NCBI GenBank assembly: GCA_958296445.1
Contig: OY282565.1
Location: 2,653,570 to 2,717,569, forward strand
From: an uncultured Dehalococcoidia bacterium
GTDB lineage: Bacteria > Chloroflexota > Dehalococcoidia > Lucifugimonadales > UBA3495
Direction: 5' to 3'
Length of the DNA: 64,000 bases
Under the pieces are notes generated by a model. The model was given only the letters and a program-made list of their open reading frames with translations, was not told the DNA's origin and made no database searches. The first letter of the stretch is position 1; every line of letters starts with the position of its first letter. Position numbers and translations under genes: made by a program. Positions 9,142 through 18,373 of the stretch are shown piece by piece.

Positions 9142-10353
9142 ATGTTTATGATGCGCTTCACCGAGCGGGCCTACACCAACTACACCGAGGACGACGTCCG
9201 CAACAGCCCCAACCAGGCCGTCCGCCTCACCTTCTCCAACAGCAACTTCGACCCCCTAGTTGGCTCCCGCCAATACAACGAATACCTCGACGAATACGAA
9301 TACTGCGAGGAAGCCGGCTTCGACGGCCTAATGCTCAACGAACACCACAACACCCCCACCTGCCTAGGCGCCACAATGAACCTCGAAGCCGCCATCCTAG
9401 CCCGCAACACCAAAAAACCCAAAATCGTCCTGCTCGGCAACCCCCTGCCCGTCTTCGACAACCCCCTCCGCCTAGCCGAGGAACTCGCCGAAATAGATAT
9501 GATCTCCGGCGGACGCCTAGTCTCCGGCTTCGTCCGCGGCACCGGCGTAGAAAGCCTGGCCGCCAACGTCAACCCCCTATTCAACCGCGAACGATTCGAG
9601 GAAGCCCACGACCTCCTAATCAAAACCTGGACCACCCCCGGCCCCTTCCGCTGGGAAGGCAAACACTACCACTTCCGCGTCGTCAACCCCTTCGAGCGCC
9701 CCATCCAGCAGCCCCACCCACCCGTATGGATCCCCGGCCTAGGCAGCCCCGAAACCCTAGTCTGGGCCGCCGAGCGCCACTACCCCTACATCTACCTCGA
9801 AACCGACCCCCAAGGCACCCAAGATATGATGTCCATCTACACCGAAACCGCCCGCGAAAACGGCTACGAACCCGGCCCCGAACACTTCGGCTACCTCTGC
9901 CGCATCCACGTCCAAGACACCGACGAAAAAGCCTACGAATCCGCCAAAGGCTTCCTAACCGGCAACGTAGGCGTAGGCCGCGTCCCAATGCCCCGCGACT
10001 ATATGATGCCCGTAGGCTACAGCGGCAGCCTCAAAGACCCCCGCGTAGCCCGCTACCAAGGCCGCGTCCGCAAAGACCCCTTCCTCGGCCTCGGCCTAGA
10101 AACCGCCACCTACGACGAAATCCTAGCCTCCAACCGCTGGATCGTCGGCAGCCCCCAAACCGTAGTCCGCAAACTCCGCGACGTCCTAGCCCAGCTACGC
10201 CCCGGCATCCTAGGCATCTGGACCAACGACGGCGACACCACCCACGCCGACACAATGCGCTGCCTACAGCTAATGGGCCAAGAAGTCCTCCCCGCCCTAC
10301 GCGAAATAGGCGAAGACCTAGAGCTAACCGACCCCTTCCAAAAAACCCCATAA
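9142..10353 (+). CDS. LLM-class flavin-dependent oxidoreductase (luciferase-like monooxygenase)
   Basis: A 403-residue TIM-barrel monooxygenase of the bacterial luciferase-like family, which uses reduced FMN and O2 to oxidise organic substrates. Family marks: Y-C-E-E-A-G-F-D-G-L-M-L-N-E-H-H-N near 50-65, I-S-G-G-R-L-V-S-G-F-V-R-G near 125, RFEEAHDLLIKTW near 152, and a late G-S-P-Q-T-V motif. AAAGGAGA lies six bases before the ATG. It is clearly paralogous to the 14346-15476 gene, with which it shares long blocks such as GPFRWEGKHYH. The flavin reductase at 28.5 kb could supply FMNH2. The substrate is unknown. Confidence 0.9.
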   Translation: MFMMRFTERAYTNYTEDDVRNSPNQAVRLTFSNSNFDPLVGSRQYNEYLDEYEYCEEAGFDGLMLNEHHNTPTCLGATMNLEAAILARNTKKPKIVLLGNPLPVFDNPLRLAEELAEIDMISGGRLVSGFVRGTGVESLAANVNPLFNRERFEEAHDLLIKTWTTPGPFRWEGKHYHFRVVNPFERPIQQPHPPVWIPGLGSPETLVWAAERHYPYIYLETDPQGTQDMMSIYTETARENGYEPGPEHFGYLCRIHVQDTDEKAYESAKGFLTGNVGVGRVPMPRDYMMPVGYSGSLKDPRVARYQGRVRKDPFLGLGLETATYDEILASNRWIVGSPQTVVRKLRDVLAQLRPGILGIWTNDGDTTHADTMRCLQLMGQEVLPALREIGEDLELTDPFQKTP

Positions 10354-10369
10354 CTCCAACCCAACACAG

Positions 10370-11075
10370 AGAGCGCAGAGATAAAAGACGATTGCAAAAT
10401 CAAGTTCCGCCGCCAGCCACCCCGTCCGCCAGCACCCTGGCCGTCAGCCACCCTAGCCGACTGTCATCCCGACCGCCAGTGGCACTAACCGCCGGCCACT
10501 CTGGCCGTCGTCGCCCTGCCGCCAGTACCCTGGCCGACTGTCATCCTGGCCGCCAGTGGCACTAACCGCCGGTCACTCTGGCCGTCGTCGCCCTGGCCGC
10601 CAGTACCCTGGCCGACTGTCATCCCGAGCGCAGCACTGTCATTCTGAGCGCAGCGAAGAATCTCACCATAGGGCGGCAAAACCCTTAGCCCCACTCAGGG
10701 CGGCAAAGGAAAATTCGCAACCGCCCAGACCCAACCCGAGCGCAGCCCTGTCATTCTGAGCGCAGCGAAGAATCTCACCATGGGGCGGCAAAACCCTTAA
10801 CTTCACTCAAGGCGGCAAAAGGGAAACTTCGCAACCGCCCAGCCCCAACCCGAGCGCAGCACTGTCAACCCAAGCGCAGCCCTGTCAACCCGAGCGCAGC
10901 CCTGTCAACCCGAGCGCAGCCCTGCCATCCCGAGCGCAGCCCTGTCATTCTGAGCGCAGCGAAGAATCTCACCATGGGCGGCAAAACCCTTAACTTCACT
11001 CAAGGCGGCAAAGGGAAATTCGCAACCGCCCAGACCCAACCCGAAAAAAACAAAACCTCCGCGCCCTCTGCGCTA
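10370..11075 (+). repeat. Mixed repeat field between LLM and hydrolase genes
   Basis: This 749-base gap has no convincing gene. It holds a degenerate GCCGCCAGTGGCACTAACCG unit of about 85 bases present twice. Three TGTCATTCTGAGCGCAGCGA elements lie at about 10638, 10749 and 10943, each followed by a GGCGGCAAAACCCTTA tail. Between the second and third is a 20-base tandem (ACCCGAGCGCAGCCCTGTCA type), about five units at 10850-10945. That tandem appears to have grown from the element's own sequence. Confidence 0.85.
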
Positions 11076-11102
11076 AAAAACCAAAAAACTCAGGAGAAAA
11101 AT

Positions 11103-11888
11103 ATGCCCGCCCACACCGAAGAAATCATCCAAGTAGGCGACGCCAAAGTCCACACCCTAAAAGGCGGCAGCGGCGAACCCCTCCTCCTACTCCACGGCGC
11201 CGGCGGCAACTCCGGCTGGCTACCCTACGTAGACGCCCTCGCCGAGCATTACACCGTCTACTACCCCTCCCATCCCGGCTACGGCCAATCCAACCGCCCC
11301 GAATGGCTCGAAAGCATCCCCGACATGGCCGCCTTCTACACCTGGTATCTCGACACCCTCGGCCTCCACAACGTCCGCGCCATCGGCTTCTCGATGGGCG
11401 GCTGGATCGCCGCCGAAATCGTCGCCACCTGCTCCAACGCCATCGGCAAACTAATGCTAGTCGGCGCCGCCGGCGTCAAACCCCAACAAGGCGAAATCGC
11501 CGACATATTCATCATCAGCCCCGCCCAAGTCCTCGAACTCCAATTCCACGACACCGCCCAAATCCCCGACTACGCCGCCCTCTACCAGCGCGAACTCACC
11601 CCCGAAGAACAGCTAACCGCCGACCTCAACCGCGAAATGGCCGTCCGCCTAACCTGGAAACCCTATATGCACGACCCACGCCTCGCCGGCGGCCTCCTAA
11701 AGCGCGTCCAAATCCCCACCCGCCTAGTCTGGGGCCGCCAAGACCGCATCGTCCCCGCAGAATGCGGCACCATCTACCAGCAATCCATCCCCAACTCCGA
11801 CCTAGTAATCATCGAAAACTGCGGCCACTCCCCCCAAATAGAAAAACCCCAAGAATTCATCCAAACCACCCTAGACTTCCTACCCTAA
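11103..11888 (+). CDS. Alpha/beta hydrolase
   Basis: A 261-residue alpha/beta-hydrolase. The oxyanion H-G-A-G-G motif is near residue 35. The nucleophile elbow G-F-S-M-G-G puts Ser near 97. The acid is in W-G-R-Q-D-R near 212 and the catalytic His in N-C-G-H-S-P near 240. The triad is complete. The family covers esterases, C-C hydrolases and haloperoxidase-like enzymes; the sequence does not choose among them. The start is the ATG at 11103 behind AGGAGA; a longer in-frame ORF upstream is repeat. It lies between two LLM genes and might act on a monooxygenase product, which is only inference. Confidence 0.88.
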   Translation: MPAHTEEIIQVGDAKVHTLKGGSGEPLLLLHGAGGNSGWLPYVDALAEHYTVYYPSHPGYGQSNRPEWLESIPDMAAFYTWYLDTLGLHNVRAIGFSMGGWIAAEIVATCSNAIGKLMLVGAAGVKPQQGEIADIFIISPAQVLELQFHDTAQIPDYAALYQRELTPEEQLTADLNREMAVRLTWKPYMHDPRLAGGLLKRVQIPTRLVWGRQDRIVPAECGTIYQQSIPNSDLVIIENCGHSPQIEKPQEFIQTTLDFLP

Positions 11889-11890
11889 CC

Positions 11891-12115
11891 CCACCCCAAA
11901 ACGCCAACACCAAACCAACCGGGCGCGGCCACCCCCAACCCGCGCCCACCCCACCCCAAAACGCCAACACCAAACACAACCCGCGCAACCATTCCCAACC
12001 CGCACCAACATTTGCCCACAACGCCGACGGAAAACGCCATTGGACGGGGCCACTCCCCAACCCGCGCCCACCCCACCCCACCCGTCCCCCGTAGGGGCGC
12101 ACAGCCGTGCGCCCA
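11891..12115 (+). repeat. Short tandem units and one hairpin repeat
   Basis: The 341-base gap holds a unit of about 60 bases containing CACCCCAAAACGCCAACACC, present at 11891 and 11951. A CGTAGGGGCGCAC hairpin follows at 12089-12113, then a C-rich leader to the next gene. No ORF here looks genuine. Confidence 0.7.
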
Positions 12116-12229
12116 TCCCCCCGGCAGATACGCCCGAACACCAACGCGACAACCGCAACCCCCTATCGTCGGAGAACCCCGCAACTCCCTAACCAACCAA
12201 CACCAACCATCACAACCCCGAGAAAGAAT

Positions 12230-13426
12230 ATGACCCGAATATGGCAACATCTAACTCTAGCAGCGGCCTGCATCCTGCTGACCGCCACATTAGCAGCCTG
12301 CAACGGCCAAAATTTCGACACCACCGCCGACCGAACCTTAGCCCTAGAAGCAAAAATTCACGCCCTAGAAGAATCCCTAGAGGCTCTAAGCAAAGAAAAC
12401 GCAGCCCTAAAAAGCGAACTAGCCAACGACCGCCGTATCAACGACCTAGACTCCCGCCTACAGGAACTAGAGGCGATAGCCGCAGAAGTCCAATCCCTAC
12501 TGCCCACCCTCCAGACATGGTTAAAAGACAAAAACGAAACTGCACCCCTACCCCAAGAAACCGTCCTGGAAAGAACCGCCAGGCTGGCCAAGTCCGCCGG
12601 AGGCGAAATCCACTACCTAGACCACCCCCAACGCCAAGAACCCGCAATCCTTATAACGCCCCAAAAATTTATTGACGGCAACACCCCCCTAATCGTTTCC
12701 CTTCACGGCTTCGGCGGAAACTCCGCCGACCACGCCCTATACGTCCCCCTTCACCGCCGCCTAAACACCGACGGCTTCGCCCTGCTGCTCCCCAACGGCA
12801 TCCAAAACCCCGACGGAAACCGCTTCTGGAACCCCACCAACCAATGCTGCGACTCAGTCAAGACCGGCCAGGACGACTTCGCCTACCTGTCCAACCTAGT
12901 AGCCCAGGCCAACACCATAAAAGACTTCGGCCCGCTATATTTCTTCGGCCACTCCAACGGCGGCTTTATGTCCTACTGGATGGCCTGCCAAGGACTCCCC
13001 GGCCTGCGGGCCATAGCCAGCCTAGCCGGCACCAGCTACCTCGACGACTCCCACTGCCAAGGCGCCCCCCCGGTATCCGTCCTGCACATCCACGGCACCA
13101 ACGACAACACAATCCTATTCGACGTCGACAGCAATCCTCCCACAAAAACCAAAGCCGAACCGCCATTTTACGCCGGCGCCCAAGAAATGATAACCCGCTG
13201 GGCCCAACGCGCCGAATGCCACTGGCTAGAACCCCTAGAACCCTACACCACCCTAGACCTAGACCAACACATCCCCGGCGCCGAAACCCAAGCCCACCGC
13301 CTAGATCCCGGCTGCCCCAACAACATCAACATCGAGCTATGGCTGTCCCAAGGCAGCGACCACACCCCCGCCTACAACAACGCCTTCACCAACGCCCTCC
13401 TAGACTGGCTGCTGTCCCAGAAGTAA
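12230..13426 (+). CDS. Secreted lipoprotein esterase, PHB-depolymerase/LpqC-like, with N-terminal coiled coil
   Basis: A 398-residue predicted lipoprotein hydrolase. A signal peptide ends in lipobox L-A-A-C near residue 23. A strongly heptad coiled coil follows (about 35-100: ALEAKIHALEESLEAL and similar). The catalytic domain is alpha/beta: an H-G-F-G-G-N oxyanion motif near 163, the nucleophile in G-H-S-N-G-G near 244, an Asp candidate in HGTNDNT near 290, and His in G-S-D-H-T-P near 375. It resembles polyhydroxybutyrate depolymerase or feruloyl-esterase-like enzymes. The coiled coil probably projects or oligomerises the enzyme at the cell surface. The ATG follows GAAAGAAT; the SD is weak. 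Confidence 0.82.
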   Translation: MTRIWQHLTLAAACILLTATLAACNGQNFDTTADRTLALEAKIHALEESLEALSKENAALKSELANDRRINDLDSRLQELEAIAAEVQSLLPTLQTWLKDKNETAPLPQETVLERTARLAKSAGGEIHYLDHPQRQEPAILITPQKFIDGNTPLIVSLHGFGGNSADHALYVPLHRRLNTDGFALLLPNGIQNPDGNRFWNPTNQCCDSVKTGQDDFAYLSNLVAQANTIKDFGPLYFFGHSNGGFMSYWMACQGLPGLRAIASLAGTSYLDDSHCQGAPPVSVLHIHGTNDNTILFDVDSNPPTKTKAEPPFYAGAQEMITRWAQRAECHWLEPLEPYTTLDLDQHIPGAETQAHRLDPGCPNNINIELWLSQGSDHTPAYNNAFTNALLDWLLSQK

Positions 13427-13494
13427 CCCCCCGGTTCGCTGTACCCCCTGCCGCAGTTGGTATATGCTGGAACCATCAAAATCGGGGAATGGCA

Positions 13495-13842
13495 ATGAAA
13501 CGCAAGAAATTCATCCGCAAAGTCGAAAAATTCGCTCGGGAAGAAATCAGCAAAGACTTCCGCCAGTATTGCGGCCAAAACTTCACCCTCGGCCCGGTAC
13601 TGGTCAACCCCGACTACCAAACCTACCGGGAACCGCAGCCCGGCGAACCGCGGAGCATCCTGATAACCGTCGTTTACGAAGGCGATATGAGCGAGGCGCC
13701 CCTACTGTGGCAGACCGACGTCTCGATTAGAGTCTGGAAAAGAATGGCGGAAGAGTGGCTCGAAGAATTCTATCCTTACATTGATTACATCCCCATAGCC
13801 AAGTGGCAGAGCGGCTATCAGGGACGGAGGGGTAGGGAGTAG
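13495..13842 (+). CDS. Hypothetical partner of the HEPN-like gene
   Basis: A 115-residue basic-then-acidic protein with no family I recognise. The start is taken at the ATG at 13495 because GGGGA sits six bases upstream; an ATG two codons earlier is possible. Middle segments (RSILITVVYEGDM, DVSIRVWKRMAEEW) suggest beta strands and a helix. Its TAG stop overlaps the GTG start of the next gene by one base, so the two are translationally coupled. The position before a HEPN gene would suit an antitoxin or nucleotidyltransferase-like partner, but no G-S-x-x-R-G motif is present. Composition is less C-biased than in neighbours. Confidence 0.65.
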   Translation: MKRKKFIRKVEKFAREEISKDFRQYCGQNFTLGPVLVNPDYQTYREPQPGEPRSILITVVYEGDMSEAPLLWQTDVSIRVWKRMAEEWLEEFYPYIDYIPIAKWQSGYQGRRGRE

Positions 13843-14321
13843 TGGTAAGCCAGCGGGATTTACTCGCCGCGGCCCGTGAACTGGCCGGAATACCCGGCGG
13901 CCCGCCGCCCAGCCAGGCCAGTCTACGCCGGGCGGTCAGCACCACCTACTACGCCCTGTTCCACTGCATGGCGGAAAACTGCGCCGATATGCTGGTGGGA
14001 ACCCCCGGCTCCGGCGCCAGCCGGCCTGCCTGGCAACAGGCGTACCGCGCACTGCAACACGGAACCGCCAAGGCTCGTTGCGACAACCCAGGAATGGTTC
14101 AGCGCTTTCCCGTCGAAATTCGGGGATTCGCCGGTCAATTCGTAAATCTTCAAGGCAAACGGGAACTCGCCGACTATGACCCATCGGAAACGTTAGAACA
14201 GGCCAACGTCATCAACGACATCAACCTGACCCAAGCCGCCATCGCCCAATTCCAACAAGCCCCCGAGCGCGACCGCCGCGCCTTCGCCGTCTACGTCCTC
14301 CTCAACCTCCGCAACAACTGA
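13842..14321 (+). CDS. HEPN-like domain protein
   Basis: A 159-residue helical protein starting at GTG 13842, which overlaps the previous stop. The segment R-R-A-V-S-T-T-Y-Y-A-L-F-H near residues 29-41 matches the HEPN-like signature (an Arg-rich helix followed by YYALFH). A second helix later carries Y-D-P-S-E-T-L. The HEPN superfamily includes RNase toxins and nucleotide-binding helpers. The strict R-x4-6-H RNase motif is not obvious here. The genes at 62.3 and 63.1 kb are also HEPN/PaREP1-like but not close relatives. Confidence 0.7.
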   Translation: MVSQRDLLAAARELAGIPGGPPPSQASLRRAVSTTYYALFHCMAENCADMLVGTPGSGASRPAWQQAYRALQHGTAKARCDNPGMVQRFPVEIRGFAGQFVNLQGKRELADYDPSETLEQANVINDINLTQAAIAQFQQAPERDRRAFAVYVLLNLRNN

Positions 14322-14345
14322 AACTCAACCGAGAGGCACAAACAA

Positions 14346-15476
14346 ATGGACGTCTTCTACTTCACCGAATTCCCCTACCCCGCCTTCCCCGAATCCGAAG
14401 CCGACAACTACCCCTCAATGCGCCTCACCTTCCCCAACACCTACTTCAACCCCGTCATCGCCCGCGACCTCTTCAAACGCTACCTCGACGAATACCAGTA
14501 CGCCGAGGAAGTCGGCTTCGACGGCCTGATGATCAACGAACACCACAACACCCCCTCCTGCATGGACGTCGAAGTCAACATCACCGGCGGCATCCTCGCC
14601 CGCACCACCTCCCGCGCCCGCATCCTAATGCTCGGCAATATGCTCCCCACCTCCGACAACCCCGTCCGCCTCGCCGAGGAAATCGCCATGCTCGACGTCA
14701 TCTCCGGCGGACGCATCATCTCCGGCTTCGTCCGCGGCATCGGCATCGAAAGCTGGGCCAACAACACCAACCCGGTCTACAACCGCGAGCGCTTCGAGGA
14801 ATGCCACGACCTCATTATGAAAACCTGGACCACCCCCGGCCCCTTCCGCTGGGAAGGCAAGCACTACCACTACCGCGCCGTCAACCCCTGGATGCTCCCC
14901 ATCCAGCAGCCCCACCCGCCCGTATGGGTTCCCGGCACCGGCAGCCCCGAAACCGTCCGCTGGGCCGCCGCCAACCGCTACACCTACGCCGCCTTCCTAA
15001 CCCAGCTCGACGTCGCCCGCAACCTCTTCGCCAACTACCGCAAATTCGCCGCCGCCGACGGCTGGGAACCCGGCCCCGACAAATTCGCCTTTATGATCTG
15101 CGCCCACGTAAACGACACCGACGAAAAAGCCCAAGAAGCCGGCAAAGCCTTTATGTGGCGAATGGGCCACCCCCTCAAAGGCCCCCGCGAATACTGGGCG
15201 CCCCCCGGCTACTTCTCCGCCGCCGGTGCCGCCGCCAACGCCCTCCGCCGCCCCAAACCCCTAAACGAGCTCACCTACCAAGAACTCCAAGACCAATACC
15301 ACCTAGTAGTAGGCAGCCCCGACACCGTAATCAAAAAGCTCCGCCACATCAAACAGGAGCTAGGCATCGGCGCCCTACTCCTAGAAGCCCAAGGCGGCCC
15401 CCTATCCCACGCCGACACCACCCGCTCCCTAGAGCTATTCGGCAAAGAAGTAATCCCCGCCCTAAAAGAGGACTAA
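14346..15476 (+). CDS. LLM-class flavin-dependent oxidoreductase
   Basis: A 376-residue luciferase-like TIM-barrel monooxygenase, a close paralogue of the 9142-10353 protein. It shares E-E-V-G-F-D-G-L-M-I-N-E-H-H-N near 55-69, the ISGGRIISGFVRGIG block near 120, GPFRWEGKHYHYRAVNPW near 165 and the G-S-P-D-T-V-I-K-K late motif. Start: ATG at 14346, preceded by GAGAGGCA. It lies 24 bases after the HEPN-like gene but shows the strong C-bias of native genes, so operon membership is doubtful. Confidence 0.9.
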   Translation: MDVFYFTEFPYPAFPESEADNYPSMRLTFPNTYFNPVIARDLFKRYLDEYQYAEEVGFDGLMINEHHNTPSCMDVEVNITGGILARTTSRARILMLGNMLPTSDNPVRLAEEIAMLDVISGGRIISGFVRGIGIESWANNTNPVYNRERFEECHDLIMKTWTTPGPFRWEGKHYHYRAVNPWMLPIQQPHPPVWVPGTGSPETVRWAAANRYTYAAFLTQLDVARNLFANYRKFAAADGWEPGPDKFAFMICAHVNDTDEKAQEAGKAFMWRMGHPLKGPREYWAPPGYFSAAGAAANALRRPKPLNELTYQELQDQYHLVVGSPDTVIKKLRHIKQELGIGALLLEAQGGPLSHADTTRSLELFGKEVIPALKED

Positions 15477-15484
15477 CCGGCAAC

Positions 15485-17035
15485 CTATCCTCCCCGCCAG
15501 TCCAGCAAGGCGCTTTCCAGCCCTCCTACCAAGGGCTGAATGTCGCTGTCTCTGCGTCCGGCTTCCAGCCTAGCAATCACCCGGCAGATCTCGGTAGTAT
15601 CCCGCCGAAGGGCATCGGCAAGGCTGCGGAGTTTATACTTGGCTATCTCCGAAGGCCCGTCGGACGCAGAGTCATACACCGCATTAGCCCGCTCCATAAG
15701 CGCCGAAAGCTCACCATGGTTGACGCCAAGCTCGCTGGCCCATACCTGCGTGTTACGGGCCAGCGTTTCCCATACCCACAATTCCGGCGCGTTGCGGCCG
15801 GGGATGAAAAGAACCGGCACAACGGTTCGGGAACCTTCCCATATTTTTTCTTCTATGCCGCTGTCGCGCTTGTCGCCATCAAGAACAAAAACAAAGCTAT
15901 GAATCTGCCCGAACTTCCTGAATGCCCTGGCATGAGCCGGAAACTCACTGGCCCCCGTGTCCTTTCCGATGCGTACCGAATCCGCCTTGATACCCTGCTG
16001 CGGATACAAAACGTCAAAGACGCCTTGAAGTATGCTTTCCGCAGTATCATCCTCGCATAGGATATTCAGCGAATCCCTCGACCTCCCATACAGCGCATCT
16101 TGTACCACATCCCGGTAGGCCGGAAGCACCGTAACTTTGCCCGTCTCGTCGCGGTCAAGAAAAATGCGCCCGGTGTCCGGCACCGAATCCAGCACCACCG
16201 GACTATGCGAGGTCACGATAACCTGAATGTTGTTACGAAGGGCAAGCTGTTGTAACTGCAACATAAGCAGTTGCTGCACCCAAGGATGCAACCCGGCTTC
16301 CACTTCGTCAATCAGAACCAGCGCTCCATTGAGCTGGGCGATTTCCTGCGACAAGCGCAAAATAGCCCGTTCACCCGCCGCCATCTGCAACTCGGAATAT
16401 ACAGCCCCCCTGTCCTGAGCCGCAAACAGCATACTTTTACCATCGCTGGACAGCTTTACAACTTCTTCATACTTGAATGGGAGCATCCGCTCGGCAAAAT
16501 CAATCTGCGCCGCATTCAACGGAGTTTCCTGCGGCGCGGAATTTGAGCGCGACATACTAAGCACGCCCCTCACCTCGGAAGGGTTGCTAAGATTGCTCAA
16601 AGTTCTCAGATAGACTTGCCTTTCCGGTTGTTTAACTTGTTTACGCCCGTGGTAACTCCGGCTCCATTCCTTTCCCCGGTGCCATCGCATGGAAATCTGC
16701 CCGCCGGGCGTGGAATAATTGAAGTCTATGTTAATTTCCCGCCTGTCATCCTCTCGCCCCCCTGTCTTGGGGCGATAATAAGGAAAAAGTGTAGACGGAA
16801 CAAAGTCTTTAACCCCCGCTCCCGGCACACGGTAAGCGCAAGCAGCCGCGAAAAGAACCGTAGATTTCCCGCTGGCGTTGCCCCCGGCGATAACGCTCAC
16901 CGGATAATCGAACACCACCCGGAGATCATCAATACCCCGTATTCCGTCGAGCCGCACATCCGCCAGAAAGTGCGGGAAGTGGGGTTTCTTGCCCTGAAGA
17001 TTCCACCATAAGCCGGGAAAGCGCCGCTCAAGCAC
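15485..17035 (-). CDS. OLD-family-like ATPase with C-terminal TOPRIM domain
   Basis: A 516-residue protein of the ABC-type AAA ATPase plus TOPRIM architecture seen in OLD nucleases and related phage-defence proteins. Walker A is G-G-N-A-S-G-K-S-T (51-59); signature-like A-A-G-E-R at 219-223; Walker B L-V-L-I-D-E-V-E at 239-246; H-loop T-S-H-S at 275-278. The TOPRIM part shows the acidic strand N-I-L-C-E-D-D (324-330) and V-L-D-G-D (384-388). GGAGGG lies seven bases before the GTG start. No UvrD-like (GajB) or small TOPRIM partner is adjacent, so it looks like a solitary class 1-type OLD. Composition is strand-neutral inside a C-rich tract, supporting horizontal acquisition. Confidence 0.83.
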   Translation of the reverse strand: MLERRFPGLWWNLQGKKPHFPHFLADVRLDGIRGIDDLRVVFDYPVSVIAGGNASGKSTVLFAAACAYRVPGAGVKDFVPSTLFPYYRPKTGGREDDRREINIDFNYSTPGGQISMRWHRGKEWSRSYHGRKQVKQPERQVYLRTLSNLSNPSEVRGVLSMSRSNSAPQETPLNAAQIDFAERMLPFKYEEVVKLSSDGKSMLFAAQDRGAVYSELQMAAGERAILRLSQEIAQLNGALVLIDEVEAGLHPWVQQLLMLQLQQLALRNNIQVIVTSHSPVVLDSVPDTGRIFLDRDETGKVTVLPAYRDVVQDALYGRSRDSLNILCEDDTAESILQGVFDVLYPQQGIKADSVRIGKDTGASEFPAHARAFRKFGQIHSFVFVLDGDKRDSGIEEKIWEGSRTVVPVLFIPGRNAPELWVWETLARNTQVWASELGVNHGELSALMERANAVYDSASDGPSEIAKYKLRSLADALRRDTTEICRVIARLEAGRRDSDIQPLVGGLESALLDWRGG

Positions 17036-17127
17036 GGGCCACCCTCCAGTCAGAATAGTGGGGCCTTACAAAATCGCTCCCAAGTCAAGATATATACCGA
17101 AACCGGCCCCCAGCCCCGGCCTCCCCC

Positions 17128-18216
17128 CTACACCAAACACCCCACCCCCAGCTCCCCGCACATATCCCGAATCAGCCCCGCCACCTCAGGATGCAACGGA
17201 ATCCCCTCCGCCCGCCGCACCGCCTCCATCTCCGCCTCCGGCTGCCCCGCCACCAGCACCCGCTCATGCCCCGGCGCCGGCCGCGTAGCATTCATCATCC
17301 GAATCCACTCATCCATCTCCCCCTTGAACTGCCCCACATCCGTAAAAGCGTCAACGCTATACGCCGCCACATAATGCCCGAAATTAGGACGCCCCGGCAC
17401 CGCCCCGTACCCGAACCCCGTAAGCACCCCCGCCAGAATATCCACCACGCACGAAAGCCCGTATCCCTTATGCGACCCCCCCTCACGGCTGCCCCCCACC
17501 GGCAACAGCCAATAATCATCCGGCGCCTGCCGCTCCTCCATAATCGGCGTCCCGTCCGCCTCCGCCAGCCACCCCGCCGGAATCTCCGCCCCCAGACGCT
17601 GCGCAATCCGTATCTTATTCACCGCCACCGAACTCGTAGCCGCATCAAACACAAACGGCGCCTCCTCCCCCGCAGGCACCGCCACCGCAATCGGATTAGT
17701 CCCCAGCCGCGGCTCCGCCCCGAAAGTAGGCAACACCGACGGCGGACAGCTCGTCATACAAACCCCAATCATATCGTGCGGCAACGCCAGCATCGAATGA
17801 TACGACGCCATCCCCAAATGCCGCGCATTCCCCACCGCCACCATCCCCACCCCCACCCTGCGGGCCTTCTCGATAGCCAGCCCCATCGCCTTCGGAGTAA
17901 CAATCGTCCCCAGCCCACGGTCCGAATCCACCGTAGCCGTAGAAGGCGTCTCCCGCACAACCCGCCAAGCCGGCCGCGGGTTAATCGAACCCTCCTGATA
18001 CCCCGACACATAACTCCGCAGCATATTCGACACCCCGTGCGAATCCACCCCCCGCAAATCGGCCAATACCAGCACATCCGCCCCCAGCTCCGCATCCTCC
18101 TCCGGCACCCCCAGCCGCCGGAAAATCCCCGCCACCGTAGACCGCAGCGCCTCCCCCGAAACAAACTCCGCCTCGCTATGCCCCACCTTAAACTGCTCCA
18201 GCACGGCAACCCCCAT
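17128..18216 (-). CDS. Malate/L-lactate dehydrogenase family (Ldh2-type) NAD(P)-dependent oxidoreductase
   Basis: A 362-residue member of the Ldh2/MDG1 oxidoreductase family, which reduces or oxidises 2-oxo/2-hydroxy acids such as malate, sulfolactate, ureidoglycolate or delta1-piperideine-2-carboxylate. Family marks: L-R-G-V-D-S-H-G-V near the N-terminus, A-R-H-L-G near 135, L-G-T-N-P-I-A-V near 175 and S-H-K-G-Y-G-L near 250. Start: the ATG at 18216 is closer to the conserved fold; an ATG at 18249 adds eleven residues and neither has a strong SD. Substrate cannot be told. The sulfopyruvate-decarboxylase-like genes at 25.4-26.5 kb make a C3-sulfonate substrate a speculative option. Confidence 0.87.
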   Translation of the reverse strand: MGVAVLEQFKVGHSEAEFVSGEALRSTVAGIFRRLGVPEEDAELGADVLVLADLRGVDSHGVSNMLRSYVSGYQEGSINPRPAWRVVRETPSTATVDSDRGLGTIVTPKAMGLAIEKARRVGVGMVAVGNARHLGMASYHSMLALPHDMIGVCMTSCPPSVLPTFGAEPRLGTNPIAVAVPAGEEAPFVFDAATSSVAVNKIRIAQRLGAEIPAGWLAEADGTPIMEERQAPDDYWLLPVGGSREGGSHKGYGLSCVVDILAGVLTGFGYGAVPGRPNFGHYVAAYSVDAFTDVGQFKGEMDEWIRMMNATRPAPGHERVLVAGQPEAEMEAVRRAEGIPLHPEVAGLIRDMCGELGVGCLV

Positions 18217-18373
18217 TCCTAAAACAACTTTCCCCGCAGTATACAGCATTAAAGGGCTGTAACGCAGGGGAAGCGCCGTAAACTATGCCATTGCCTTTCA
18301 GCCGTCCGTTTTTAAGATAGAGGTTTGCGCCTTCCCCCACCCCGAGGCCGCTGCTGGGCTGTCGGTGATAGGT

